52,877 bases of DNA from CBDUEV01 sp965366365 (GCA_965366365.1 CBDUEV010000014.1:1-52877), one strand, 5' to 3'; shown: positions 1-7,267, counted from the first letter of the stretch. The notes: generated by a model not told the origin, from the letters alone. Translations and numbers: made by a program.

Positions 1-150
1 CTGTCTGAATTCGCGCCGCTCGTCAGCCGTCTCGAGGAGGCGTACGGATTTGCCGCCGACCCAGCCCATTTCGGGATCGACGGCACCTGCTCGGCGTGCC
101 GCACTGCTGGGGAGCCCAAAGATGAACACGCGCGGAATTCACCTGCGTGA
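1..150 (+). CDS. Fur-family metalloregulator, C-terminal fragment
   Basis: Frame 1 is open from the window edge to a TGA at 148-150 and gives 49 residues. They match the C-terminal end of Fur/Zur/Nur-type repressors: a helix rich in Glu and Leu, then HFGIDGTCSACR. The H-x5-C-x2-C arrangement is the usual end of the dimerisation domain, with the Cys pair forming the structural zinc site. The DNA-binding half lies outside the window, so iron, zinc or nickel specificity cannot be read. The nickel/cobalt importer less than 1 kb downstream on the same strand makes a metal-uptake regulator plausible, but this is inferred from position only. Confidence 0.75.
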   Translation: MSEFAPLVSRLEEAYGFAADPAHFGIDGTCSACRTAGEPKDEHARNSPA

Positions 151-153
151 TGT

Positions 154-181
154 TTGGTTGGCTCGGGCGAACCCGTATGCT
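154..181 (+). promoter_or_regulatory. Putative promoter of the UGTC thioredoxin-like lipoprotein
   Basis: TTGGTT at 154-159 and TATGCT at 176-181 are separated by 16 nt and sit just after the Fur-like stop codon. Transcription would begin around 188, a few bases before the ATG at 192, which supports that start and a very short leader. Confidence 0.4.
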
Positions 182-191
182 GTCGTCACGT

Positions 192-854
192 ATGAAACAC
201 ACCTCGCGAACCCTCTTCGTCGCTTTTGCGATTGCCATGGCAGCCTGTGGCACCGGCGACGCGTCGGTCGACACGACCAGTCAGGCCTCCGCCACGGCCG
301 CTCCCACGGAAACGGTGGCGCCTCCCGAGTCGGCTGCCCCCACCGAGACCACTGCGGGGCAGGCGCCCACCACCGAGGGCACCGTTGCCGAAACGGCTCC
401 CACCACAGGAGCAGCCCAACCTTCGGGCGTCGACGGGCCGGTCGCCCCCGACTTCGAGTTCACCCTCGACGATGGTTCCACCTTCGTCCTGTCCGAGGAG
501 GCCATGCCCGTGTACATGGTCTTCTGGGCCGAATGGTGAGGAACCTGCAAACGGGAGTTGCCCGTTATCGACAAAGTATCGGCTGACTACGCAGACCAGG
601 TTTCGTTCTTGGCCGTGGCGTGGAGAGGCACCGAGGGAGACACCCGAGACGAGGCCGCCCAGCTGATCCCTTCGGGCCGGATCCAATGGGGTCTGGACGA
701 CTCGGAAGAGATCTTCGGTTTGTACGGAATCCCCTACCAGCCGGCCTCGGTGCTGATCACCCACGACGGCATCGTGTTCAACGAATGGGCGGGCGCCGTC
801 GGCGAAGAAGAGCTGCGCAGCCAGCTCGACGCCTTGGTGGCCACCGCACCCTGA
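192..854 (+). CDS. Thioredoxin/TlpA-like lipoprotein, candidate selenoprotein (UGTC active site)
   Basis: Read through one in-frame TGA (537-539), this frame encodes 220 residues. Residues 1-19 are a lipoprotein signal ending in AMAAC (lipidated Cys19). A Thr/Ala/Pro/Glu-rich linker runs to about residue 82, followed by a thioredoxin fold of the TlpA/AhpC-TSA type. The TGA falls exactly where the first Cys of the WCxxC redox motif belongs: residues before it are VFWAEW and after it GTCKRELPVI, giving W-U-G-T-C. The C-terminal half contains the expected GIPYQPASVLI cis-Pro region. No frame change is needed on either side of the TGA, and a SECIS-like hairpin follows at the right distance. Chosen start: ATG 192, which places Lys and Arg directly before the signal helix. 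The likely role is disulfide or peroxide chemistry outside the membrane. The alternative is a single TGC-to-TGA nonsense change or base-call error. Confidence 0.7.
550..566 (+). promoter_or_regulatory. Candidate bacterial SECIS hairpin
   Basis: AACGGG (550-555) and CCCGTT (561-566) form a perfect 6-bp stem around the five-base loop AGTTG (556-560). The loop begins 16 nt after the TGA at 537-539. Known bacterial SECIS elements lie immediately downstream of the UGA, with a short apical loop carrying a G near its 5' side about 16-37 nt away. This hairpin meets those rules and lies wholly inside the coding frame. Confidence 0.55.
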
Positions 855-894
855 AACCCCTCTGATTCTCAATCCGCTTTCCCGTGGCGGTGCG

Positions 895-900
895 TATACT
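895..900 (+). promoter_or_regulatory. Putative -10 box upstream of cbiM
   Basis: TATACT lies 36 nt before the CbiM start in the 82-nt gap. An imperfect dyad (TGC at 891-893 and GCA at 911-913, with AT-rich arms) surrounds it and could bind a metalloregulator. No good -35 box is visible. An AAGG ribosome-binding motif follows at 926-929. Confidence 0.3.
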
Positions 901-936
901 GACTGTTAATGCAACCAGCTCGCAACAAGGTCGGAT

Positions 937-1893
937 ATGCACATTCCTGACGGATTCATCAATGGGGCGACCTCGCTCGGGGCAGGCGTCGTGGCGGCCG
1001 GTGGACTCGGAGCAGGGCTTCGCCAGGCCGGCGCTCGCCTTCGCGAGAAACAGATTCCGCTCGCCGGCCTGCTGGCGGCGTTCGTCTTCGTCCTGCAGAT
1101 GCTCAATTTCCCGGTGCTGGGCGGCACCAGCGGGCACCTCCTAGGCGGCGCCTTGGCCGCCATTCTGGTTGGCCCTGCCATGGGGATCGTCGTCGTCTCG
1201 GTGGTCGTCATGGTCCAGGCGCTCATGTTCGCCGACGGGGGGCTCTCGGCGCTCGGCCTGAACATCCTCAACATGGCGGTGGTCACCACGCTCGTTGGGT
1301 GGGCAGGCTTCCGCGCGGCCCGCGCCGTGCTTCCGAAGTCGAGGGGCGGGTTGGTCGCCTCTTCCTTCCTCGGCGCAGCGATATCCGTCGTCGCTTCGGC
1401 GATGGCCTTCGTCATCGAATACGGAATCGGCGGGTCGGGCGGTGTGCAGCTGTCCACCGTCGCCGCCGCCATGGGCGGGGTACACCTTCTGATCGGCATC
1501 GGAGAGGGCGCCATCACCGGAGCGGTGGTGGGAGCGGTTCTGGCCGCCCGACCGGACCTGGTGTACGGGGCTCGTGGCCTCGACGTCTCGGATTCTTCCA
1601 AGATGCCGTTCAAGCGGCTGGCCGGCGTGGCGCTGGTGGTCGCGGTATTCCTCGTCGTGGTGGTCGCGCCGCTCGCATCGTCGAACCCGGATGGCCTGGA
1701 GCGGGTGGCGATCGATCTTGGTTTCGCCTCGTCGGCCACGGAGAGCCTCGCCGATCAGTCACCCCTCGCCGGTTACTCGATCGGCGACAACGAAACGGCC
1801 GGAACCATCGTCTCGGGCCTGGTGGGGCTCGTCGTGACGTTGGCAGCCGGTTTCGGCCTGCTGACCCTCTGGAAGCGGCGTCACACCGCATGA
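937..1893 (+). CDS. cbiM: Nickel/cobalt ECF transporter substrate-binding subunit CbiM with CbiN-like tail
   Basis: This 318-residue membrane protein begins with MHIPDGF, the invariant N-terminus of CbiM/NikM proteins, whose amino group and His2 coordinate the metal ion. Several hydrophobic helices follow, including the conserved LNFPVLGGTSGHLLGG segment. The C-terminal part (about residues 215-318) has two more helices around an extracytoplasmic PDGLERVA segment, the signature of the CbiN/NikN PDGLE domain, so M and N components are fused. It is the S component and dictates specificity for Co(II) or Ni(II); sequence alone does not separate these. AAGG lies 7 nt before the ATG. CbiQ and CbiO follow on the same strand. 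Confidence 0.93.
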   Translation: MHIPDGFINGATSLGAGVVAAGGLGAGLRQAGARLREKQIPLAGLLAAFVFVLQMLNFPVLGGTSGHLLGGALAAILVGPAMGIVVVSVVVMVQALMFADGGLSALGLNILNMAVVTTLVGWAGFRAARAVLPKSRGGLVASSFLGAAISVVASAMAFVIEYGIGGSGGVQLSTVAAAMGGVHLLIGIGEGAITGAVVGAVLAARPDLVYGARGLDVSDSSKMPFKRLAGVALVVAVFLVVVVAPLASSNPDGLERVAIDLGFASSATESLADQSPLAGYSIGDNETAGTIVSGLVGLVVTLAAGFGLLTLWKRRHTA

Positions 1894-1912
1894 AGCCGAC
1901 CTCGGTCCCCTC

Positions 1913-2677
1913 GTGAGTGGCGGCCACGTCCACGCGCTCCATGTCCACGGACACTCGCCGGTGCACCGACTCCCTTCGCATATCAAGGTGGCCGGGCTTC
2001 TTCTCTTCGTGACAGCAGTGGTCGCCACGCCGCGCGAAGCGCTGTGGGCTTTCGGCGTGTACGCCGGCCTGGTGGGGCTGGTGGTGGGCTTTGCAGAAAT
2101 CCCTCCGGTGTTCGTGGCGAAGCGCATGGTGGTGGAGGTGCCTTTTCTCCTGTTTGCCGTGTTTCTTCCCTTCCTTGGATCGGAGCCTCGCTTCGACTTG
2201 CTCGGGGCGACGCTGTCGGTGGAGGGTTCCTGGGCGGCGTGGTCGATCCTCGCCAAGGGGTCGCTGGGAGTGGCCTCGTCCATCCTTCTCGCCGCCACCA
2301 CGGAGATCCCCGACATCCTCTCCGGTCTGGAACGTCTTCGAGTCCCGGCCGCCATCGTGGCGATCGCCGGTTTCATGATTCGATACCTCGAGGTCATCGC
2401 CGGGGAACTGGCGCGCATGCGCATCGCCATGGCGGCCCGCGGTTACGAACCCAGTGCCTTCTGGCAGGCTCGTGCCCTGGCCACCTCGGCGGGGGCGTTG
2501 TTCATCCGCTCCTACGAGCGGGGGGAGCGGGTCTATCGGGCGATGGTGTCGCGCGGCTACGACGGGCGGATGCCGGTGATGGAGAAGGTCGTCACGTCGC
2601 CGAGTCAATGGATGGCGGGGATGGGGATCCCCATCGTGGCCTGGGGCATGGCGGCGATCGCGCTGGTGGCGGCATGA
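1913..2677 (+). CDS. cbiQ: ECF transporter transmembrane (T) component CbiQ
   Basis: A 254-residue polytopic protein of the CbiQ/EcfT family with a His-rich N-terminus (HVHALHVHGH), which may contact metal. Two copies of the ATPase-coupling motif are visible, AARGY around residue 177 and VSRGYDGRMP around residue 213. These short cytoplasmic helices fit the grooves of the CbiO ATPases. It begins with GTG, 19 nt after the cbiM stop, and its TGA overlaps the cbiO ATG (ATGA), indicating translational coupling. It links ATP hydrolysis to toppling of CbiM in the membrane. Confidence 0.93.
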   Translation: MSGGHVHALHVHGHSPVHRLPSHIKVAGLLLFVTAVVATPREALWAFGVYAGLVGLVVGFAEIPPVFVAKRMVVEVPFLLFAVFLPFLGSEPRFDLLGATLSVEGSWAAWSILAKGSLGVASSILLAATTEIPDILSGLERLRVPAAIVAIAGFMIRYLEVIAGELARMRIAMAARGYEPSAFWQARALATSAGALFIRSYERGERVYRAMVSRGYDGRMPVMEKVVTSPSQWMAGMGIPIVAWGMAAIALVAA

Positions 2678-3447
2678 CGGCGGCCATCGAGATCTCCCAG
2701 CTGACTTTCCGGTACCCGGGCGGCGACGAGGCGATCTCGGGAATCGATCTGGTCGTGCAGCCCGGCGAACGCGTCGCCCTGTTCGGTCCCAACGGCGCAG
2801 GCAAGACCACCTTTGTGCTCCACCTCAACGGTATCCATCGGGCAACCTCGGGGTCGGTGAGCATCGGCGGCCGGGCCGTCGAGGACGACTCGGTCATGGA
2901 GATCCGCCGGCGGGTGGGCCTCGTTTTTCAGGACCCCGACGATCAGCTCTTCATGCCCACCGTCCGACAAGACGTGGCCTTTGGCCCCGCCAACTTCGGC
3001 GTGGCAGGCGAGGCTCTCGAGCAGCGGGTCTCAACCGCCCTCGAGGCCGTGGGCATGGCGCACGCCCGTGACAGGGCCCCCCATCACCTCTCGCTCGGTG
3101 AACGGCGCAGGGTGGCGGTGGCCACCGTGCTCGCCATGGAACCCGAGATCCTCATTCTCGATGAGCCGTCTTCGAACCTCGATCCGGCCGGACGCCGCGA
3201 ACTGGCGAACATCCTGTTGGATCTCGACGTGACGATGTTGCTCGTCACTCACGACCTTCCGTACGCCCTCGAGCTCTGCGAGCGAGCGGTCATTCTCGAT
3301 GGCGGGCGGATCGTGGCCGATGGGGCAACCTCGACGATCCTCGCCGATGAGCCGCTCATGGCCGCTCACCGACTGGAGTTGCCGTACGGATTCGATCCCC
3401 TCATCGGTGGCCGCAGGAAGCCCGATTCCGGCGCGCCGACCCCCTAG
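2674..3447 (+). CDS. cbiO: ECF transporter ATPase CbiO
   Basis: This 257-residue ABC ATPase has Walker A GPNGAGKTT near residue 38, Q-loop FQDPDDQLF (the DDQ extension typical of ECF ATPases), signature LSLGERRRVAVA, Walker B ILILDEPSSNLDP and switch His in LLVTHDLPYAL. It powers the CbiMQ nickel/cobalt uptake complex at the cytoplasmic face. With only one ATPase gene present, a homodimer is expected. Its ATG overlaps the cbiQ stop by 4 nt. Its stop codon TAG forms the first bases of a likely -10 box for the next gene. Confidence 0.94.
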   Translation: MTAAIEISQLTFRYPGGDEAISGIDLVVQPGERVALFGPNGAGKTTFVLHLNGIHRATSGSVSIGGRAVEDDSVMEIRRRVGLVFQDPDDQLFMPTVRQDVAFGPANFGVAGEALEQRVSTALEAVGMAHARDRAPHHLSLGERRRVAVATVLAMEPEILILDEPSSNLDPAGRRELANILLDLDVTMLLVTHDLPYALELCERAVILDGGRIVADGATSTILADEPLMAAHRLELPYGFDPLIGGRRKPDSGAPTP

Positions 3448-3450
3448 GGT
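3445..3450 (+). promoter_or_regulatory. Putative -10 box for leaderless gamma carbonic anhydrase mRNA
   Basis: TAGGGT begins with the cbiO stop codon and ends 7 nt before the ATG at 3458, so transcription would start at or next to the start codon. The same geometry recurs at other genes in this window. No SD motif precedes the ATG. Confidence 0.4.
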
Positions 3451-3457
3451 GCCCAGT

Positions 3458-4018
3458 ATGGAGCCGATCGAACTCGCCGACCCCATCGTCGACCCGTCGG
3501 CCTTTGTCGCCCCCGGAGTCGAGTTGCATGGCTCCATCACCGTGGGTCCACTGGCCGTTCTCATGTTCGGGACCGTGGCCCGTGCCGAACTCGACCGCAT
3601 CGTTGTCGGAGCGCGCACCAACGTGCAAGACAATGCGGTGCTCCATGCGGACGAAGGTCTGCCCTGCCTGCTGGGCTCCGACACGACCGTTGGACATGGC
3701 GCCATCGTGCATGGCGCCGTCGTCGGCGACCATTGCCTGATCGGGATAGGGGCCCGCGTGCTCAACGGGGCGAGCATCGGGGAGGGAGCCTGGGTGGCGG
3801 CCGGTTCTCTGGTGCCGGAGGGACGGACCATTCCCGAGTGGACGCTCGCCATGGGAGTGCCCGCCAAACCCGTTCGCGAGCTCACCGAAGAGGAGATCGC
3901 CCGGCAAAGCAGTGGGGTAGCCGAATACCTGCGCTTTGCGGAGGCGTATCGACGGAAGTTGGCGGCCCATGCCCGCGATCTCGACCCTCCCTCGGAGTCG
4001 AGTTTCTGGTGGGGATGA
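3458..4018 (+). CDS. Gamma-carbonic anhydrase family hexapeptide-repeat protein
   Basis: The 186-residue protein is a left-handed beta-helix of hexapeptide repeats (about residues 10-150) with a short C-terminal helix. Candidate zinc ligands are His65 in VLHADEG, His82 in VGHGAIVHG and His87, the three-His pattern of gamma-class carbonic anhydrases. The conserved NVQDNAV segment around residue 55 supplies the usual Gln/Asp next to the active site. Members are trimeric and either hydrate CO2 or act as metal-dependent acyltransferase relatives; activity cannot be read from sequence. It lies 10 nt after cbiO but probably has its own promoter, and ends at a strong terminator. Confidence 0.87.
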   Translation: MEPIELADPIVDPSAFVAPGVELHGSITVGPLAVLMFGTVARAELDRIVVGARTNVQDNAVLHADEGLPCLLGSDTTVGHGAIVHGAVVGDHCLIGIGARVLNGASIGEGAWVAAGSLVPEGRTIPEWTLAMGVPAKPVRELTEEEIARQSSGVAEYLRFAEAYRRKLAAHARDLDPPSESSFWWG

Positions 4019-4058
4019 GGCGCTGGGCGGGCGGCGGGTTCAGCCCTGCGAGACGCGG

Positions 4059-4078
4059 GCTCCTCGTTCTTGAGGAGC
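4059..4078 (+). terminator. Rho-independent terminator after gamma carbonic anhydrase
   Basis: A perfect 7-bp stem GCTCCTC/GAGGAGC with a six-base loop (4066-4071) is followed by the T-rich tail GTTTCGTTGT. It separates the cbiMQO-carbonic anhydrase unit from the terC leader. Confidence 0.65.
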
Positions 4079-4098
4079 GTTTCGTTGTCGGATACACT
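4070..4098 (+). promoter_or_regulatory. Promoter of the terC riboswitch leader
   Basis: TTGAGG (4070-4075) and TACACT (4093-4098) have an ideal 17-nt spacing. The predicted transcription start, about 4105, coincides with the first paired base of the riboswitch P1 helix. The -35 overlaps the preceding terminator stem. Confidence 0.65.
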
Positions 4099-4103
4099 GC
4101 CCC

Positions 4104-4200
4104 AATCGAAGGGGAGTAGCCCTACGGGGAAGGTCGTCATCGCGGTGGTTCGCTGCCCGGCCACCCGACCGCTTCCACGGCGGTAGCCAGACTTTCGACG
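4104..4200 (+). ncRNA. yybP-ykoY manganese riboswitch
   Basis: The leader contains the family hallmark GGGGAGTAGCC (4111-4121), which forms one side of the metal site. It ends with GCCAGACTTTCGA, whose TTCGA (4194-4198) pairs with TCGAA (4106-4110) to close P1. Between them are a short hairpin (CCTACGGGG), the conserved GGTCGTCATCGCGG segment and a GC-rich second arm. This class binds Mn(II) and turns on exporters such as MntP and TerC/Alx. It sits 30 nt before a TerC gene with a promoter directly upstream. The family call rests on motif recognition, not a covariance search. Confidence 0.85.
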
Positions 4201-4230
4201 TCAGTGTTCGTACCGAAAGGCTCGCAGAAG

Positions 4231-5232
4231 ATGTTCCTCGCCGCTGAATCCAACCAATCGCAGTTCGTGCAACTCGACGTCTCCCAGACGGCGTGGGCGG
4301 GCTTGCTGATTCTGATCCTGGTGCTCCTGGCCGTCGACCTCTACCGCCATCGCCACGCCCATGCCCCGTCTCCGAAGGAAGCATTGGTGGAGTCCCTCGT
4401 GTGGGTGGCGTTCGGCCTGGGCTTCTCGGTTGTCATCGCCATCGCCTTCGGGCGCGAAGCGTTTGGTGAGTACATCAGCGGCTATCTGATCGAGAAGTCT
4501 CTCAGCGTCGACAACGTCTTCGTGTGGTCGATGCTGTTCGGCTCGCTGGCGATCCCTCTCAAGTATCAGCATCGTGTGCTGTTCTGGGGCATCTTTGGAG
4601 CCCTCGCCATGCGGGCGGTCTTCATTCTCCTGGGGACCGCGCTCATCGGCCGTTTCTGGTGGATCCTTCTGGTCTTCGGCATCTTCCTGGTGTTCACGGG
4701 AGCCAAGGTCATCCGCCACAGAGCGGACGAGGGTGAGTCGGAATCAACCCGGGGGCTTGGCCTCCTGCGTCGGATCATGCCGGTCACCGACCAGCTGGAC
4801 GGCCAGAAGTTCCTCACCAAAGTCAACGGAACCTACGCGGCAACGCCTCTGCTGGCCGCTCTCTTCGTGGTCGAGATCACGGACGTGATCTTCGCCGTCG
4901 ACTCGGTCCCGGCCATCCTGGCCGTCTCCAACGAGCCCTATCTCGTCTTCGCCTCGAATGCGTTCGCCATCCTCGGCCTTCGAGCCATGTATTTCCTGCT
5001 CGGCAACGCCAAGGAGCGATTCCACTACCTGTCGCACGCCCTGGGTGGGATTCTCATCTTCGTCGGCTTGAAGATGGCGATCTCCCACTGGTACCACTTG
5101 AACACCTTCGCCTCCCTCGGCGTGATTCTCACCATCCTGGTCGCCGCCATCGTGTTCAGTCTGCAGCGCGCCAAGCGACTCGGGGTGACCGTCGACGAGC
5201 TCTCCCACGAAGACCACGTGCACACCGACTGA
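4231..5232 (+). CDS. TerC family membrane protein, probable Mn(II) exporter
   Basis: This 333-residue integral membrane protein has about eight hydrophobic helices and the TerC/Alx signatures SLSVDNVFVW near residue 93 and EITDVIFAVDSVPAILAV near residue 220. Their paired acidic residues are proposed to bind the transported metal. The family was named for tellurite resistance, but many members behind yybP-ykoY riboswitches export manganese, including to exported metalloenzymes; the riboswitch here supports that role. ATG 4231 was chosen because an upstream GTG (4204) would run from the riboswitch itself; GAAAGG lies 10 nt before the ATG. The C-terminus is His/Asp-rich (HEDHVHTD). Confidence 0.9.
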   Translation: MFLAAESNQSQFVQLDVSQTAWAGLLILILVLLAVDLYRHRHAHAPSPKEALVESLVWVAFGLGFSVVIAIAFGREAFGEYISGYLIEKSLSVDNVFVWSMLFGSLAIPLKYQHRVLFWGIFGALAMRAVFILLGTALIGRFWWILLVFGIFLVFTGAKVIRHRADEGESESTRGLGLLRRIMPVTDQLDGQKFLTKVNGTYAATPLLAALFVVEITDVIFAVDSVPAILAVSNEPYLVFASNAFAILGLRAMYFLLGNAKERFHYLSHALGGILIFVGLKMAISHWYHLNTFASLGVILTILVAAIVFSLQRAKRLGVTVDELSHEDHVHTD

Positions 5233-5323
5233 CGTCGCGATGGTGTCTCGGCGGGATCGACATCCCCGGCAGGCGATCGTCACCCACAGGTAAGGTCGGC
5301 CGCAGCGACGACGAGAGGCCGGT

Positions 5324-6124
5324 ATGGACGAGAGCCCGCAATCCTGGCACTACGGCATCGTGGCCGAGTGGTGGGCGGAGTTCAACGACGACTTCCGGCC
5401 CCACGAGATCTCGTATTACCGATCCTTTGTGGAGGATGGCCAGCCGGCGCTCGACGCAGGATGCGGAGCCGGTCGGTTGCTCATCCCGCTCCTCCGAGCA
5501 GGTCTGGACGTCGACGGCTGCGACGTGTCGGCCGACATGGTCGCCGTTTGCCGGGAGAAGGCCGCGAGCGAAGGGCTCTCGTCGAACCTCTTCGTCCAGC
5601 CAATGCACGCCCTGGACCTACCCCGCACCTACCGGACCATCTTCGTGTGCGGGGCCTTCGGGCTTGGTAGCAGCCGCCGGCGAGACGCCGAAGCCCTCAA
5701 CAGGTTTCACGAGCACTTGGAGCCGGGCGGGACTTTGCTGCTCGATATCGAGGTTCCCTATGCGGACGTCCATCAATGGGCGCTCTGGTTGAAAGGCAAT
5801 CGCGCCTCTCTTCCCGAAGCCCGAGAGCCCCCTCGCAAGCGCCGTCGCGCCACCGACGGTTCGGAGATCTCGCTTGCCACCCGGGTCTTAGACCTCGACC
5901 CGCTCAACCAGCACGTGCGGTTGGAGATCCACGCCGAGCGGTGGCGGGACGGCGATCTCGAGGCCGAGGAGGATCGTCTCCTCGACATCAACCTCTATTT
6001 CAAGAGCGAGCTCCTGTTGATGCTCGAACGGGCCGGATTCACCGACATCGTCGTGCACGGCGACCACCAGCCCAGAGCACCCACGGCCGACGACGACTTC
6101 CTGGTCTTCCTGGCGACGAGATAG
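5324..6124 (+). CDS. Class I SAM-dependent methyltransferase
   Basis: A 266-residue single-domain enzyme with the Rossmann motif I DAGCGAGRLL near residue 44, an acidic motif II at VDGCDVSADM, and motif IV region IFVCGAFGLGS. This identifies a class I methyltransferase (Methyltransf_25/11 type). The C-terminal 100 residues form a beta-rich extension common in small-molecule methyltransferases. The substrate is not predictable, and neighbours do not define a pathway. GAGAGG lies 6 nt before the ATG. The gene appears monocistronic between terC and an oppositely oriented cyclase gene. Confidence 0.82.
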   Translation: MDESPQSWHYGIVAEWWAEFNDDFRPHEISYYRSFVEDGQPALDAGCGAGRLLIPLLRAGLDVDGCDVSADMVAVCREKAASEGLSSNLFVQPMHALDLPRTYRTIFVCGAFGLGSSRRRDAEALNRFHEHLEPGGTLLLDIEVPYADVHQWALWLKGNRASLPEAREPPRKRRRATDGSEISLATRVLDLDPLNQHVRLEIHAERWRDGDLEAEEDRLLDINLYFKSELLLMLERAGFTDIVVHGDHQPRAPTADDDFLVFLATR

Positions 6125-6200
6125 CTGCCGGCGCTTCCCTCCATCACGATGGCGTTGCGGGCCGAAAGCGCCTGAAACCGGTAATTCTGAACCGCAAGTC

Positions 6201-6236
6201 GAAGTGCCGATATGTGCGGCTGCTGCCGTTATGTGC
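6201..6236. repeat. Direct repeat TGCCGwTATGTGC, left of the cyclase gene
   Basis: Two 13-base copies differing by one base (6205-6217 and 6224-6236) start 19 bp apart. The longer version GAA-TGCCG-TATGTGCGGCTG at 6201-6222 recurs inverted at 7236-7257, so similar sequences flank the cyclase gene. Confidence 0.5.
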
Positions 6237-6262
6237 TTGCGGGGAAAACCCGCGGGGTTCGT

Positions 6263-7267
6263 TCAGTTCCAGATGACGGGCACTATTTGGTGAGTGTCTG
6301 ATAGACCCTTCAGTGCAACGGTTTTGGTTTCACCAATTTCCACGCCGTCCATCGATCCAATGAGGTCCTTAGTTGTCGATGAGATCATGACTTCGTCGGC
6401 GTCGCCCGCGGCGGCGATCCTGGCAGCCTTGTTGACCGTTAGGCCGAATAGATCATCCGCACTGCGCTGGACTTCGCCGGTGTGTACACCGATTCGCACC
6501 GAGAAGGGAGCGTCAAGGGTTGCCTTCTGGATCTCGACCGCCGTGCGGACCGCCGCTCGGGCCGACTCGAAGGCGAGCATCGATCCATCCCCGAGGAACT
6601 TCACCACAGTTCCACCGTGCGACGCGGTCACAGCCCCAATGACCGCCTCATGTTGCGCCACCAGAGCTGCCCACTTGTCGTCGCCGACTCTCTCGGCAAA
6701 GGGTGTCGAGTCGACAACGTCGGTGAAGACCAACGTCACGGTTCCCTCTGTCGTTGGACCAACAGGCACCTGATTGCCTTCGCTGAGGATCGATGTGACG
6801 AGGTCATTGAGGGTGGTCGTGATTTCCACGCCAAAGACCTGCTGGTTCGGCACCGGGCATGAGTTGTGCCACTGGACAACTCTCCACACTCCGGCCTCGA
6901 TGCGCAGCACCACTGAGGTGCGAAGCTGAGTCTCGGCATCGGGTGTGACGATCGTCGAGAAGACCGTCGCCCAGCCGAAACCACCATCCTCAAAACCCTC
7001 AACCTCGGCGACACGAACCTGAAACTCGGGCTGCTGCTCTGACTGAACCTGCCGGACATCAAAGACGGCCGAGCCTTTCCACCACTCATCACGATCGAAC
7101 CCAAGAACACGCAAACTCGGATCAGAAGACATCAGATTCCTCAGGGACTCGAAATCGCGAACGTATGCCTGAATGGTCCTGCGGGCTACGGATTCAATCT
7201 CAGGTGAGCGAGTCGGAGGCACTCGACGAGAATACCAGCCGCACATAGCCGGCATTCTGGACCGCAC
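6263..7267 (-). CDS. SnoaL-like domain fused to class III nucleotide cyclase
   Basis: The 334-residue soluble protein has two parts. Residues about 20-150 resemble the SnoaL/ketosteroid-isomerase fold used as sensor or partner module (Ser/Asp-rich helix, then GVWRVVQWHNS strand). Residues about 175-332 are a class III adenylate/guanylate cyclase domain with TLVFTDVVDST and KFLGDGSMLAF. Both metal-binding aspartates, D183 and D227, are present, and VNKAARIAAAG carries the transition-state Asn/Arg pattern, so it should be catalytically competent. The GTG at 7267 is the longest start; the first residues lie in an inverted repeat, so a start further in (around residue 23) is possible. What the sensor detects is unknown. 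Confidence 0.8.
   Translation of the reverse strand: MRSRMPAMCGWYSRRVPPTRSPEIESVARRTIQAYVRDFESLRNLMSSDPSLRVLGFDRDEWWKGSAVFDVRQVQSEQQPEFQVRVAEVEGFEDGGFGWATVFSTIVTPDAETQLRTSVVLRIEAGVWRVVQWHNSCPVPNQQVFGVEITTTLNDLVTSILSEGNQVPVGPTTEGTVTLVFTDVVDSTPFAERVGDDKWAALVAQHEAVIGAVTASHGGTVVKFLGDGSMLAFESARAAVRTAVEIQKATLDAPFSVRIGVHTGEVQRSADDLFGLTVNKAARIAAAGDADEVMISSTTKDLIGSMDGVEIGETKTVALKGLSDTHQIVPVIWN
7236..7257. repeat. Inverted copy of the TGCCG-TATGTGC repeat at the cyclase 5' end
   Basis: On the minus strand this reads GAA-TGCCGGC-TATGTGCGGCTG, matching 6201-6222 in inverted orientation with 12 exact consecutive bases at the right end. It covers the first codons of the longest cyclase reading. Confidence 0.45.

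Noticed and set aside
537..539. Genome-wide TGA recoding or a frameshifted pseudogene as explanation for the interrupted thioredoxin
   Set aside because: TGA ends most genes here (many ATGA/GTGA overlaps), and the frame does not change across the TGA.
186..872. Long minus-strand frame opposite the candidate selenoprotein
   Set aside because: Its translation is Gly/Arg-rich with no domain, typical of a shadow; the plus frame has a lipobox and thioredoxin fold.
855..936. Cobalamin riboswitch before cbiM
   Set aside because: The gap is only 82 nt, too short, and no B12-box motif is visible.
6239..6253. GCGGG/CCCGC hairpin as terminator between two convergent genes
   Set aside because: Only 5 bp and no T-tract on either strand.
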